Assembly (NCBI RefSeq): GCF_001039275.2
Contig: NZ_CP030117.1
Location: 5,125,501 to 5,189,500, forward strand
Direction of reading: 5' to 3'
Length of the DNA: 64,000 nt
From: Brevibacillus brevis
GTDB taxonomy: Bacteria > Bacillota > Bacilli > Brevibacillales > Brevibacillaceae
In this document: positions 19,095 through 28,470 of the stretch, piece after piece
How the letters are laid out: the number at the start of each line of letters is the position of its first letter
How positions within the stretch are numbered: the first letter of the stretch is position 1
Made by a program: the position numbers and the translations under genes
Notes under the pieces: model-generated
Told to the model about the DNA's origin: nothing
Databases searched by the model: none
Seen by the model: the letters and a program-made list of their open reading frames with translations, nothing else

Positions 19095-19630
19095 TTCTCA
19101 TCTCCTTCGCCAGTTTCAGTGTAAAAGGGGATTACATACAAGACATGGTCACGCACCTCGACCACGACGACACGGGTTCCTTGCGGGATAATCTCGCCCT
19201 CAAGACTCGCCGCCATATGGTAGGTAGTTCCGCTAATCATCGGCAGCAGCACTTCTCCCAGTCCTTGTGCAGGGATCGTCGTTCCTACTTCCCCCAGCTT
19301 TCCTCCTAGTTGACTCATGGAATAGCTCGTGGAATTTTCCGCATGGCTCATCGGCTTTACCCACAGGAAGTACGAGACAAGACCCAAAGCGATGCCAATG
19401 ACAGCAGCCAGCATCAATACGACAAGCGGACCAAGCGAAGTGTAACGAGATAGCAAATACCCCGCTCCGCCAAAAGCAGTCATACCGCTGACCAACAAAA
19501 TAGGCTGTGCAAAAGGCAGATGCAGATGTCCCAGCCAATCCGAGAGCGTATCGCCAAACAACAGCGAGATGACCGTGTAGAGTAGACCAAGTACAAGGCA
19601 GACCATGTAGACGTTTTCAAGTACGCCCAC
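19091..19630 (-). CDS. yuaF: NfeD-family membrane protein (YuaF)
   Basis: 179 residues with a GTG start behind AAAGGGGGG. Membrane segments lie at about 7-25, 40-60 and 65-90, followed by a soluble OB-fold-like domain (about 105-178: GEVLLPMISGTTYHMAA, IPQGTRVVVVEVRDHVLYV) typical of NfeD proteins, which partner flotillins. It is translationally coupled to yuaG, as in the yuaFGI operon of B. subtilis; no yuaI follows here. Confidence 0.85.
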   Translation of the reverse strand: MGVLENVYMVCLVLGLLYTVISLLFGDTLSDWLGHLHLPFAQPILLVSGMTAFGGAGYLLSRYTSLGPLVVLMLAAVIGIALGLVSYFLWVKPMSHAENSTSYSMSQLGGKLGEVGTTIPAQGLGEVLLPMISGTTYHMAASLEGEIIPQGTRVVVVEVRDHVLYVIPFYTETGEGDEK

Positions 19631-19667
19631 GACTGTCCCCCCTTTCTAAAATTGCCTCTATAGTGCA

Positions 19668-19693
19668 TACGAGTGAGATGGGAATTAGTTTCA
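19668..19693 (-). promoter_or_regulatory. Sigma-W-type promoter of yuaF-yuaG
   Basis: On the minus strand the sequence is TGAAAC, a 16-base spacer, then CGTA, which is the exact consensus and spacing of Bacillus sigma-W promoters. It lies about 40 bases before the GTG of yuaF. The B. subtilis yuaFGI operon belongs to the sigma-W envelope stress regulon. Confidence 0.85.
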
Positions 19694-19717
19694 TAAATAA
19701 GGAAATAATCCCTTTTC

Positions 19718-21154
19718 TTATCGCTTTTTCTGCTGAAGGACTCTTTGGATACGGCGAATTCCTTCCTCGATATTCGCCGGGCACTCCCACGAATAGGTCA
19801 GTCGCAGCCAGCCCGCTTCCGCTCCATAGACGCTGCCAGGCGTAAATACGACACCTTCCCTAATCGCATCATCCAGCAATTCCGTTTCGTCCCTGGGAGT
19901 AAGCAACCGACACCAAATATGATAGCTGCCGCCCGGCTCATTCCATACGGCGTAATCAAAGAGATGATTGTGCATAGCCCTTACCATCGTTTGTTGCTGC
20001 TCCAACAAGTAACGAGACACTCGCTCCTGCTGATTGTTCCAGCTCTCTCGCTCAACAAATTGCCGGGCGAATTGCTGGGAGACACTGCTCGTGCCAAAGT
20101 CCATTTGCTGCTTGGCATCGGCTAGTCTTTCTACGACTGATCTAGGTCCTACGAGCCAGCCAATCCGCAAGCCTGGCGCAATCGTTTTCGAAAGGCTCCC
20201 GACATACAGAACAGCACCTGTCTCGTCGATGGCTTTGATCGGTTTTGGCGGTCTAGGGCTTCCAGCCAGTGTCAGTGCACCGTAAGCGTCGTCCTCCACA
20301 AGTGGCAAGCGCAGCTCCTGACAAATATCGAGCAACTGGGTTCGCCGTGCCTCGCTTAAAATCGTCCCGGTTGGATTATGATAGGTCGGGTTCGCGAAAA
20401 CCATGCGAATACGATGCTCCCGTTGCAAGTCATAGACAGCCTCGGGTATAATACCGTCCTCATCCATCGGCAAGCGAAATAAACGCAGGCCAGCTGAGCT
20501 GAATAAGGGAAGAGAATACGAATAAGAAGGTCCCTCCATTGCGATTGCATCTCCGGGATTCAAGAGACATAGTGTTATGAGATGCAATGCCTGCTGGGCT
20601 CCTGACGTCACCAAAATTTCGTCGGGAGAAGCATGAATGCCGTAGTTTTCGTGCAAATGTACAGCTAATGCCTCCCGCAGACGCGGCTCCCCCTTTGGAT
20701 GCGCGTAGCCCAGCTCAAGCTTGATCTCGTTTTCTTCCCCCGGCGTCGTTGGGATCAATGACGGGATCATCGTCGTGGCCAATTCAGCCTTTGCCAGATT
20801 GATGATCGAGGAATCGAAGCACGCATCCTGTATTCGTTTTGCGAGTGGATAGGCTGGCAAGAATGCCCCACCATTCGTGTAGGCATACCAGTTTGGCATC
20901 TGTTTGACACCCCACAGATCACGACTGACCCAAGTACCGCTCCCTTGCCACGATTGTAAAATACCTTTGGCCCGCAATTCTTCATACGCTGCCGATACCG
21001 TCCCACGATTGACGCCAAAGCGCCGCGCCAACACTCTTTCCGGCGGCAGAGATGTACCAGGGGGCAGCACTCCTAGCACAATCTGTCGTTCCAGCTCTTT
21101 GGCAATTTGCATATAGATCGGAATTCCCGCGTCTTTGTCCGGCTTCCATTCCAT
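19718..21154 (-). CDS. MocR/GntR-type regulator with aminotransferase domain
   Basis: 478 residues. An N-terminal GntR winged helix (about 1-75; PIYMQIAKELERQI, LPPERVLARRFGVNRGTV) is fused to a fold-type-I aminotransferase-like domain, with the PLP lysine in YVGSLSKTIAPGLRIGW. MocR proteins use PLP or an amino compound as effector and usually control the divergent neighbour, here an EamA exporter. The start at 21154 is chosen for the GGAGG upstream; the longer frame to 21223 crosses the intergenic repeats. Confidence 0.87.
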   Translation of the reverse strand: MEWKPDKDAGIPIYMQIAKELERQIVLGVLPPGTSLPPERVLARRFGVNRGTVSAAYEELRAKGILQSWQGSGTWVSRDLWGVKQMPNWYAYTNGGAFLPAYPLAKRIQDACFDSSIINLAKAELATTMIPSLIPTTPGEENEIKLELGYAHPKGEPRLREALAVHLHENYGIHASPDEILVTSGAQQALHLITLCLLNPGDAIAMEGPSYSYSLPLFSSAGLRLFRLPMDEDGIIPEAVYDLQREHRIRMVFANPTYHNPTGTILSEARRTQLLDICQELRLPLVEDDAYGALTLAGSPRPPKPIKAIDETGAVLYVGSLSKTIAPGLRIGWLVGPRSVVERLADAKQQMDFGTSSVSQQFARQFVERESWNNQQERVSRYLLEQQQTMVRAMHNHLFDYAVWNEPGGSYHIWCRLLTPRDETELLDDAIREGVVFTPGSVYGAEAGWLRLTYSWECPANIEEGIRRIQRVLQQKKR

Positions 21155-21197
21155 CCTGATCCTTCCTCCACCCTTGCTGTTTTCCTCCCTTTCGACA

Positions 21198-21229
21198 AAT
21201 TGGCTTACTGCTCCTGCTGCCAATTGGCT
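21198..21229. promoter_or_regulatory. Direct AATTGGCT repeats between mocR-type gene and EamA gene
   Basis: Two copies of AATTGGCT, at 21198-21205 and 21222-21229, stand 24 bases apart in the divergent gap. The second is inside the palindrome GCCAATTGGC (21219-21228). Direct repeats are the usual operators of MocR regulators such as GabR and PdxR, so this is the candidate binding site. Confidence 0.45.
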
Positions 21230-21300
21230 CTACCTTTCATGATCGTTCGCCTCTAAGATGGAACAACAGAAACTTTTATTCGATAAAGGATGGGATTCGG

Positions 21301-22242
21301 ATGAGTGCACAGCTTCCGATCGAAAAGCAGGACGTACAAAAAGAACAGTCAATCACTCTCGAGCAGCAGTATACAGAGAAAATGGGCTTGCTGTATGGCT
21401 TCATCGGGGTGCTTAGCTTCAGCTTGACCTTGCCTGTGACGAAGGTAGTGGTTACCGTGCTCTCTCCCCTTTCAGCAGGGTTGGGACGAGCGTTGATCGC
21501 AGGGGTATTGGCCGCATTGGTGCTCCTGATCAAACGCGTACCGTTTCCTACCTGGCACGATACCAAGAAACTGTTGCTCGTATCTGCTGGCGTAGTAGCG
21601 GGCTTCCCGTTTTTCTCATCGTGGGCGATGGAGAGAGTACCTGCTACGCACGGCGCAGTCATCATTGCACTATTGCCGTTGGCTACGGCAGGCGCAGCGA
21701 TATTTTTTTCAGGAGAGCGCCCCACCCGAAAGTATTGGATTTCTAGTGCGATCGCCTGTGTGACGATAATCGCCTACGCGATCAGCTCTGGCTTTGGTGC
21801 CCTCCAATGGGCGGATCTCGCCTTGCTCGGAGCGGTCATCAGTGCGGCGATCGGATACGCAGTCGGCGGTGAGCTCTCCAAGACAATGGGCGGTTGGCAG
21901 GTCATCAGTTGGTCATTGATCTTCGCCTTTCCTTTACTCGTCGTTCCGCTGGCGGGTCCTCTACTCGCTGAATTAAAACAAGCCACTTGGCCTATCTGGA
22001 TCGGTTTTGGCTATATTAGCGTGGTCAGTATGTTTCTCGGCTTTTTCGCCTGGTATCACGGCCTGGCAATCGGTGGCGTCTCCAAGGTCAGTCAAATTCA
22101 ATACCTTCAACCCTTTTTATCCATCATCGCTGCCTGGCTGCTCCTGTCCGAGCCATTGACACTTGGTGCTGTTCTCTCGGCTGTCATTGTCGTGTTGGCT
22201 GTCGCAAAAGGAAGAAAAGCTTCCGTTCAGCAAAAAGCGTAA
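21301..22242 (+). CDS. EamA/DMT-family exporter
   Basis: 313 residues with about ten hydrophobic segments in two similar halves, the layout of EamA transporters (10 TMS drug/metabolite transporters). Motifs such as RALIAGVLAALVLLIKRVPF and the final GAVLSAVIVVLAVAKGRK fit the family. Members export amino acids or metabolites. It is divergent from a MocR-type regulator whose effector domain binds PLP-like ligands, so an amino acid or vitamin B6 related substrate is plausible but unproven. Confidence 0.85.
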   Translation: MSAQLPIEKQDVQKEQSITLEQQYTEKMGLLYGFIGVLSFSLTLPVTKVVVTVLSPLSAGLGRALIAGVLAALVLLIKRVPFPTWHDTKKLLLVSAGVVAGFPFFSSWAMERVPATHGAVIIALLPLATAGAAIFFSGERPTRKYWISSAIACVTIIAYAISSGFGALQWADLALLGAVISAAIGYAVGGELSKTMGGWQVISWSLIFAFPLLVVPLAGPLLAELKQATWPIWIGFGYISVVSMFLGFFAWYHGLAIGGVSKVSQIQYLQPFLSIIAAWLLLSEPLTLGAVLSAVIVVLAVAKGRKASVQQKA

Positions 22243-22250
22243 AGTAAAAA

Positions 22251-22284
22251 ACACCGCTCCTCTTCACTAGGAAAAGGGCGGTGT
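22251..22284. terminator. Terminator between EamA and NUDIX genes
   Basis: A 7-bp stem ACACCGC / GCGGTGT with an extended imperfect interior (CTCCTCTTC pairing with GAAAAGG) is followed by CTCTTGTTTTT on the plus strand and preceded by a run of A on the same strand, so it can act in both directions between the converging genes. Confidence 0.75.
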
Positions 22285-22293
22285 CTCTTGTTT

Positions 22294-22758
22294 TTATTCT
22301 GCTTTGCTCAGCATATTTCCCAAGTACATCGGTTGATAAGTGGGATCAGACAAGACTTGCTTGACTTGATCCGGGCGTGTTTTGTGGTCGTTCGGCAGTT
22401 GTTTCCACTCTTCTAGCGTGACCCAGCCAGCCCATTCGATTTCTTCATCGACGATACCACCTGGCGTAGGGTTTGTCTCTTCACCGACGAGCTTCGCCAG
22501 AACGCCCACTCCGACTGTATGCTTGCCGTTCCCTTCCTGATCGATCCGATCGTCTATCCAGATCAATCGCTCCATTTCCACGAGGAGCCCCGTCTCTTCC
22601 ATTACTTCTCTTTTCGCCGCATCTGGAATCGCTTCCAAATATTCTACGATTCCCCCTGGCAGGTTGTAAAAGATGCCTCGTTGTGTCTGTTCACGGATGA
22701 GGAGGACTTTCCCTTCGTGTTCCACTACTACGGTGACTCTCAAGCGAATCGCTGACAT
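22294..22758 (-). CDS. NUDIX hydrolase
   Basis: 154 residues with a complete Nudix box: G-x5-E-x7-REVMEETGL starting in the GGIVEYLE segment near residue 36. Nudix enzymes cleave nucleoside diphosphates linked to another group; the substrate is not evident. The start at 22758 is chosen for GGGAG upstream. It follows the SUFU-like gene by 16 bases and is probably co-transcribed with it. Confidence 0.85.
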   Translation of the reverse strand: MSAIRLRVTVVVEHEGKVLLIREQTQRGIFYNLPGGIVEYLEAIPDAAKREVMEETGLLVEMERLIWIDDRIDQEGNGKHTVGVGVLAKLVGEETNPTPGGIVDEEIEWAGWVTLEEWKQLPNDHKTRPDQVKQVLSDPTYQPMYLGNMLSKAE

Positions 22759-22774
22759 TTCGCTCGCTCCCTTC

Positions 22775-23311
22775 TTAGATGGCAGGCGTACGCGTAACAT
22801 TCAGGGAATCGACACCGGAGTGCGCTAACCATTCCTGTAATGCCATAAGTCCATATTGTTCCAAAAACTTTGCTTCAGAATCCGCGATTGCATGAAGCAT
22901 CATGAACCTGATTACGTCCTTGCCGTTTGTATAATATTCAAGTCCAGCCTCTTCATAATAGGCAGGGGTCAGTACCATATGATTCAAAACCGATTTTTCC
23001 ACGATTGTATCCCCAAGCGAAAAGATGCTCCCAGACTCCATACGGGTCGTTTGACGCTCCCACTGACGAATCACCTGGGCCGCTACTCTTGCCAAATGCG
23101 TAATCATTCTCTGCTCAAACTGATAGGAATAGACGAGGTACTCCGTTGCTCCCATCTTGTGCAGCTCAAGCGTGGCATATGTCCACCATCCTCGCTTGCG
23201 TGTTGCCGGATAGACGGCAATCAGGATATCCGCATCCTCGGATTGATACAGCTCTCCTCTACTTCCAAAAAAGCGGTGGCAATGATCCATTAATTGCTTT
23301 ACCACTATCAT
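22775..23311 (-). CDS. Suppressor-of-fused (SUFU)-like domain protein
   Basis: 178 residues. The pattern of the second half (FSLGDTIVEKSVLNHMVLTPAYY, then VIRFMMLHAIADSEAKFLEQYG and ALQEWLAHSGVD) fits bacterial suppressor-of-fused domain proteins, in which a conserved 'Pyy...E' strand is followed by an acidic helix. Bacterial members often act as immunity proteins in polymorphic toxin systems, but no toxin gene is next to it here. It is upstream of and close to the NUDIX gene. Family assignment is from pattern memory and moderate. Confidence 0.55.
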   Translation of the reverse strand: MIVVKQLMDHCHRFFGSRGELYQSEDADILIAVYPATRKRGWWTYATLELHKMGATEYLVYSYQFEQRMITHLARVAAQVIRQWERQTTRMESGSIFSLGDTIVEKSVLNHMVLTPAYYEEAGLEYYTNGKDVIRFMMLHAIADSEAKFLEQYGLMALQEWLAHSGVDSLNVTRTPAI

Positions 23312-23520
23312 ATGTGCAACTCCGCTCCAAAAAGTATGAAAACGTCTACGGCTGCCTGCTCATAGAAGAGCAACTGCATTCTTTGCGAAATGGTTCGTGC
23401 TCGCCCGAAAAAAGCATGCCCGGATTCGTAGGCATACTTCGTTGATGTTGGACAGCGTTATCATGTATATACGAACATTTTATCATTGTGTGGAGCGAAT
23501 GTACATGTTTCAACTCGCGC

Positions 23521-23547
23521 AAAAAAGCCCCCGGTTTTTCCGAGGGC
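23521..23547 (-). terminator. Terminator of the large secreted-protein gene
   Basis: On the minus strand GCCCTCGG, a five-base A loop and CCGGGGGC (one T-G wobble) are followed by TTTTTT. It lies just after the stop of the large secreted-protein gene. Confidence 0.88.
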
Positions 23548-23558
23548 CTTGTTCTTGT

Positions 23559-26500
23559 TTATTTCGTGACTTTCACGAAAACGGTCATGCTTTTACCTTG
23601 GTACTTCACCTTGAGCTTCGTTGTTCCTTTTGCATGTCCTGTAATGACGCCATTTTCTACGGTGGCAATCTCCTCGTCTTCACTGGACCATACCGCATCG
23701 TCTGTTATGTCTTTTTTCGATTGATCCCGGTAGTAAACGGTTGCTGTGACCTCTTCCTCTTCTCCTTCAGCAAGCGTGACAGATCGATTACTGATGGAAA
23801 GTTGACGGATCAGCTCAGCACCCCCAACATAGACTGTCAGCTTGGATGTTTTTCCGGCATATTTGGCTGAAATGACCGTCACACCCGGAGCAATTCCGAT
23901 GATTTCTCCGTCCTCATTGACCGTTGCCACCTCTGGCTCACTGCTATCCCAAAATGCCTGTTCCGTAACATCTTCCGTTTTCCGGTCGGATAACGTAGCG
24001 ACAAGTGTTAGCTGCTCCTCTTCATCCACTTCCAAGCTCAAGCTACTTGGAGTGAGTTTCAATTTGCTTACATATACATCCGAGACAACGACAGGAATGG
24101 TGAGTTCTTCGTCCTGATACGAAATCGTAATCGTTGCTTCGCCTTTCTTTTTGCCAGCTTTGATTACACCTTTTGTGGCAGTCGCTACTTCTTCTTCGCT
24201 TGTTTCATATCGGACATCTTTGTTTTTGGTAATGTCCTCTTTGGTGCCATCGGCGTACATCGCATACAGCTTGATAGAAGAGGATTTCCCTGGCTTCAAC
24301 AGGATGTTTTTATCCGATACGCGCAGTCCGACCAATCTCTTTTCGCCTTCCTGGGCAACTTTTACCCGAATCGTCGCCGTCTTGCCTTGGTCAACGGTCG
24401 TCACGGTAATCGTTGCTTTCCCGGGCGCAAGAGGAGTAACCACACCCTGATCGTCGACGGATGCTACTTCTGAATCGCTGCTGCTCCACTTCACGCTCTG
24501 ATTCGTTGCATACGCAGGGGTTATCGTTGCGCGCAATTCAGCCGTTTCTCCACCTTCCGTTAAGTACAACTCCTCTTGGTCGAGGCTCACGTCTGTTACG
24601 GGATAGTAAGATGGAGGGGGAGGGGGAGGGGGAGGCGGTGGCGTAACAGATTGTCTGGTCACTACAATCGTGTACGTCTTCGTTGTGCCATCTTCTGCTG
24701 TTACCACAATCGTAATCTCGTTCGTACCTGTTTTCAGGGAAATCGCTGCACTTGCTTCCCCGCTTTTGACAAGAGAACCGTTGACGGTTACCGTTGCCTT
24801 TGAATCAGCCACAGTCGGTGTCACTGTCAGGCTCTCTGTGCTGTTCCCGACTCTTTGCGTGTAGTTCGTTTTCGCAGGATGGAATGCTTCATGAAAAGGT
24901 CCGCTGCTCAATGTTACGTTACTTAAATCTGCGTTTGTCGATGTAGAAGCTTTACTCACTTGTACGGTATACGTCTTCGTAACCATGCCATCTTCTGCTG
25001 TCACTATAATGGTAATCATGTTACTTCCTGTAGTCAGTGAAATCTCAGCACTTTCTTGTCCACTCGCTACGGCCGTACCGTTCACTGTGACTGTTGACTT
25101 TGAATCAGCCGTTGTCGGGGTTACTTTCAAACTAGTAGTGCCACTCCCAACATCATGCGTGTAGCTTGTGGTATCTGGATCAAACGCTTCGTTTAAAGAA
25201 CCGCTGCTCACAGTTAAGCCGCTTAAATTGGCGTTCGTCGACACCAAAATCTTATTCACTTGAATGTTGTACGTCTTCGTTGCACCTGTCTGTGCTGTTA
25301 CGATAATGGTAATGGGATTGCTTCCCATCTGTAGAGAAATTGCACCGCTTGCTTGTCCGCTACTGACAGGACTTCCGTTGACCGTTATCGTTGACTTCGA
25401 GTCAGCAGCAGTCGGCGTAACAGTCAAGTTTGTAACGCTTTGACCAACATTTTGCGTGTAGTCCGTCTTCGCCGACTCAAATGTTTCATTCAAAGCCCCC
25501 GAATTCAGACTGATGCTGCTCAAATCCGCGTTATTGGATACGATTTTTACAGATGTATCTACATAACCGGTAGCGCTTACCGTGATCGTATGCCCGACGG
25601 CTGTCAGCTCATTGGCCTGAATTGTAATTTTCCCTGGAGCAGCCGTGTAAGCAAGCTGCTTGTTCATTTCGTCTTTGACTGCCGTAATGTTTTGACGCCA
25701 TGTCGGATCATCTGCAAAGGTGATGTCGATCGCATTGGCTACATCACTACTCGTTGCAGTTGTGGAAAGTACAGGAGGAGGTGTAGATACCATTTTGTAT
25801 ACGGTGGAATCCCCTGAAGAATCAGTTGCAACTACATAGGGAATATCATCTACGATCGTTAACGAAACAGCATTCACACCTGATGGAGTAAAAGCCTCGT
25901 TGCCTACTGTCTCCCATTGGCCAATATACTTCTTCACTGCTACTTTTCCGCTATTGCTGTCTATATACGCTACATAAGGAATATCGTCTTTGACAGTCAT
26001 GGACAATGCATGTGTTCCTTCAACATTTTCAGATGTACCAGGACTGCTTAAGGGTGAACTCTTCTTACCCGGAGTGTCACGGTTCACCACGATGGACTTA
26101 TCATTCTGATCCACTATTGCTATATAAGTTGAGTCATTGTAATCACTAGCAGTAAAAGCTATCGCGTTACGTGATGAAATCGAATAATCCTCCTCGAAAT
26201 TCCACCATGGATTAGAACCATCAGTCCCATTTAAACTCACTACTTGAGTAAAATTTGGCCATACATTCGCTACGTGGAGTTTTCCGTTTTGATTCGCTAA
26301 CGCAATATTCGCTATGGCTTTTCCCGAATTGGAAGCGTTCAATACCAGTTTCCAGTCGTTTCCTTGAAATTCTTTAACCGTTGCATTAACGCTTACCATC
26401 CCTACTTTGACCTTACGTGCATATGCCAAATATATTTTCCCGTTTATGCCAATCAGGGATGGAAGGACATCATTCGATGCATCGGTCTCTGTCCCTACTG

Positions 26501-26903
26501 TTTTCCAGCTACCTCCTTCATGTTTCTTCACCACGACACTCTCATTATGGATATATGCCACATAAGGTTCTCCGTTAGAAACAGCTAAAGACGGATACCG
26601 AATTTGACTTTCGGAAAAACCTTCGCCCCCAACCGAATCCCAGTCCGTTCCGTTGAATTTCTTTACGGTGGCCTTTCCGCCTTGGTTAGAATCCGAATAG
26701 GCGATATACAAAGTTTCATTTGCGTTCAAGAGGATCGCATATTGCGCACCTTCTATTCCCGCCTTGCTTACTTGCGACCAATTGCCTGCACTTGCAGCAT
26801 ACGCTGTGCTTCCTGCGAACAGAGCATGGCCTGACAAGCTGCCAATCAGCAGCAGCATTCCCAGAGCGACCATCATCACTTTTTTATAAAATGAAACCAA
26901 CAA
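23559..26903 (-). CDS. Large secreted modular protein: propeller-like repeats, cadherin-like and Big2 domains
   Basis: 1,114 residues with a TTG start fixed by AAGGAGG and a signal peptide ending near AYA-ASA. Residues about 40-385 carry repeats of the type PYVAYIDSNSGKVAVKKY, as in propeller-like domains. A region near 400-455 resembles DUF1533. Three consecutive cadherin-like beta-sandwich repeats (about 457-545, 553-642, 648-737) share LNEAF...TNYT...VTPT...VTVNG. A run of ten prolines follows, then four Big2-type Ig domains to the C-terminus. No LPXTG or SLH anchor is visible. An adhesive or cell-surface matrix role is inferred. Confidence 0.8.
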   Translation of the reverse strand: MLVSFYKKVMMVALGMLLLIGSLSGHALFAGSTAYAASAGNWSQVSKAGIEGAQYAILLNANETLYIAYSDSNQGGKATVKKFNGTDWDSVGGEGFSESQIRYPSLAVSNGEPYVAYIHNESVVVKKHEGGSWKTVGTETDASNDVLPSLIGINGKIYLAYARKVKVGMVSVNATVKEFQGNDWKLVLNASNSGKAIANIALANQNGKLHVANVWPNFTQVVSLNGTDGSNPWWNFEEDYSISSRNAIAFTASDYNDSTYIAIVDQNDKSIVVNRDTPGKKSSPLSSPGTSENVEGTHALSMTVKDDIPYVAYIDSNSGKVAVKKYIGQWETVGNEAFTPSGVNAVSLTIVDDIPYVVATDSSGDSTVYKMVSTPPPVLSTTATSSDVANAIDITFADDPTWRQNITAVKDEMNKQLAYTAAPGKITIQANELTAVGHTITVSATGYVDTSVKIVSNNADLSSISLNSGALNETFESAKTDYTQNVGQSVTNLTVTPTAADSKSTITVNGSPVSSGQASGAISLQMGSNPITIIVTAQTGATKTYNIQVNKILVSTNANLSGLTVSSGSLNEAFDPDTTSYTHDVGSGTTSLKVTPTTADSKSTVTVNGTAVASGQESAEISLTTGSNMITIIVTAEDGMVTKTYTVQVSKASTSTNADLSNVTLSSGPFHEAFHPAKTNYTQRVGNSTESLTVTPTVADSKATVTVNGSLVKSGEASAAISLKTGTNEITIVVTAEDGTTKTYTIVVTRQSVTPPPPPPPPPPSYYPVTDVSLDQEELYLTEGGETAELRATITPAYATNQSVKWSSSDSEVASVDDQGVVTPLAPGKATITVTTVDQGKTATIRVKVAQEGEKRLVGLRVSDKNILLKPGKSSSIKLYAMYADGTKEDITKNKDVRYETSEEEVATATKGVIKAGKKKGEATITISYQDEELTIPVVVSDVYVSKLKLTPSSLSLEVDEEEQLTLVATLSDRKTEDVTEQAFWDSSEPEVATVNEDGEIIGIAPGVTVISAKYAGKTSKLTVYVGGAELIRQLSISNRSVTLAEGEEEEVTATVYYRDQSKKDITDDAVWSSEDEEIATVENGVITGHAKGTTKLKVKYQGKSMTVFVKVTK

Positions 26904-27008
26904 TTCTCCCTCCTTCTTAAATCTTTGCTACCATCACATAATTAGTACAATTTGATAATTATAGCAGAATGTCTATAAGTTCGTCGTCTAACTAAAGTTA
27001 ATAAGAAG

Positions 27009-27058
27009 CGTGCCTGAGCGACTTAATCACCAAAGTGTGACCAGTCACTACAGGCACG
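27009..27058 (-). terminator. Hairpin after the amidohydrolase gene, resembling an integrase 3' end
   Basis: CGTGCCTG (27009-27016) pairs with CAGGCACG (27051-27058), and an inner GTGAC-CA-GTCAC hairpin (27037-27048) lies in the loop. On the minus strand CTTCTTATT follows. Much of the 58-base stretch aligns with the segment of the integrase pseudogene coding for the SERLGHA...TADTYLH region at 36845-36902. Confidence 0.55.
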
Positions 27059-27076
27059 TATTACGACAGCTCTCTA

Positions 27077-28390
27077 TCAGACTCGCACACCTTGATATCT
27101 CTCCAATTCCTCTCTCATAAAGCGTGTGCTGTCATTCAACAAGTCAATATCAACAGGATCATGCACAACCCTGCCGTCCTTCTTCATCCATCGACCGTCA
27201 CTCATGACATGCGTGATATTGCCAGCATTCACATTCATCAATACATAATTGTAAGGATCGTAGAGTGGCGCTGTTTGGTGCCCCCCGGTGTCAATCATAA
27301 TGAGATCGGCCTTCTTTCCTGGTGTCAGGCTGCCGATTTCCTCTTCCATCCTCAACGCGCGGGCTCCGTCAATCGTGCCCATTTCCAGCACACTCTTCGC
27401 GTTGAAAACGCCCAGACTTGGTTCTTCACCCTTGATGTTGACCCGTTCATTATGCACGCTGTGGGTGTACGCCAAAGCTACCCGCAATTGTGTAATCATA
27501 TCCGCTCCAACCACGGAGGTTGTGTCCACACCGATTGACGGTCTGCCGCCCTTACTCAGAATCTGATAAAATGGCGGGTATCCATGTCCCATCAGCATTT
27601 CAATCTCAGGTGTAATAGAGACAGACATATTTTCTTGCACAAATAGCTCGTAGTCCTTTTCGGACAATTGGTTGCAGTGGGCAAAGTTAATAAAATCGAG
27701 AGGAAGACCCTCCTCGTGCAAATGAGCGATTAGCCCAGCTTCACCAGGCACCCCTCCCACATGGACGGTAGCGAACACATTCAGCTCATGTGCTTCTTTT
27801 ATACTCCGCTTCAACCTTTCCACATCGTTACTGAGCGCCCCAAGAGCAATCTGAGTCAGTGGGTTGCTGTTTGTCTCCCGCAACCGCAGCATATTTTTAA
27901 AGTTCGCATCTTCATCATGGGCTACCACAGAATCTGCAATCGCCACTATGGTACGAATCCCGATTTCTGAATCCGCTCTCAAAATTTCAAGGCCATGCCC
28001 ATAGCTGTTGGTCGAATTCGCCCAGTGCAGTACGGTTGTAACGCCAGAATGAATCGCCTCCAAATAACCGATATAACTGCCTACATAGATGTCCTGCGGG
28101 CGAAGGCGTTGTCCGATATCACCAAGAAACCGTGTAAAGTAGTCCGTCAGCGACCAGTTCGTAAAGGCTTGATTGAACAAATGCTGATAGACGTGGCGGT
28201 GTGTATCCACGAAGCCCGGCATCACAATGTATCCGGAACCGTCGAGTACCTCCATATCTTCCGTCAGCTCGCTGTTCTTTCCGACCTGTTTGATGATGTT
28301 GTTTTCAATCAAAATATCTCCATTTTTGATTTCTTTAATTTGAGAATCCATCGATAAAATATACGCGCCTTGAATCAGGATTGTTGACAT
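27077..28390 (-). CDS. Amidohydrolase-superfamily deaminase
   Basis: 437 residues of the TrzN/SsnA/cytosine-deaminase type of amidohydrolase. The metal site begins with His63 and His65 in VDTHRHVYQHLF, continues with FATVHVGG and FINFAHCNQLS, and ends with the aspartate region SIGVDTTSVVGAD. Small flanking beta domains (VLDGSGYIVMPGFVD and GSLTPGKKADLIMID) are typical. Likely a nucleobase or aminohydrolase acting on an aromatic ring, exact substrate unknown. AGGAGG precedes the ATG. It is divergent from a candidate structured RNA. Confidence 0.8.
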   Translation of the reverse strand: MSTILIQGAYILSMDSQIKEIKNGDILIENNIIKQVGKNSELTEDMEVLDGSGYIVMPGFVDTHRHVYQHLFNQAFTNWSLTDYFTRFLGDIGQRLRPQDIYVGSYIGYLEAIHSGVTTVLHWANSTNSYGHGLEILRADSEIGIRTIVAIADSVVAHDEDANFKNMLRLRETNSNPLTQIALGALSNDVERLKRSIKEAHELNVFATVHVGGVPGEAGLIAHLHEEGLPLDFINFAHCNQLSEKDYELFVQENMSVSITPEIEMLMGHGYPPFYQILSKGGRPSIGVDTTSVVGADMITQLRVALAYTHSVHNERVNIKGEEPSLGVFNAKSVLEMGTIDGARALRMEEEIGSLTPGKKADLIMIDTGGHQTAPLYDPYNYVLMNVNAGNITHVMSDGRWMKKDGRVVHDPVDIDLLNDSTRFMREELERYQGVRV

Positions 28391-28470
28391 CGTTATACCT
28401 CCTAAGCGTCATTTGAGATGGATACTGCCTTTAAAAAACTCCCCCCTTTTTATATGAGCTACTCTATCGT

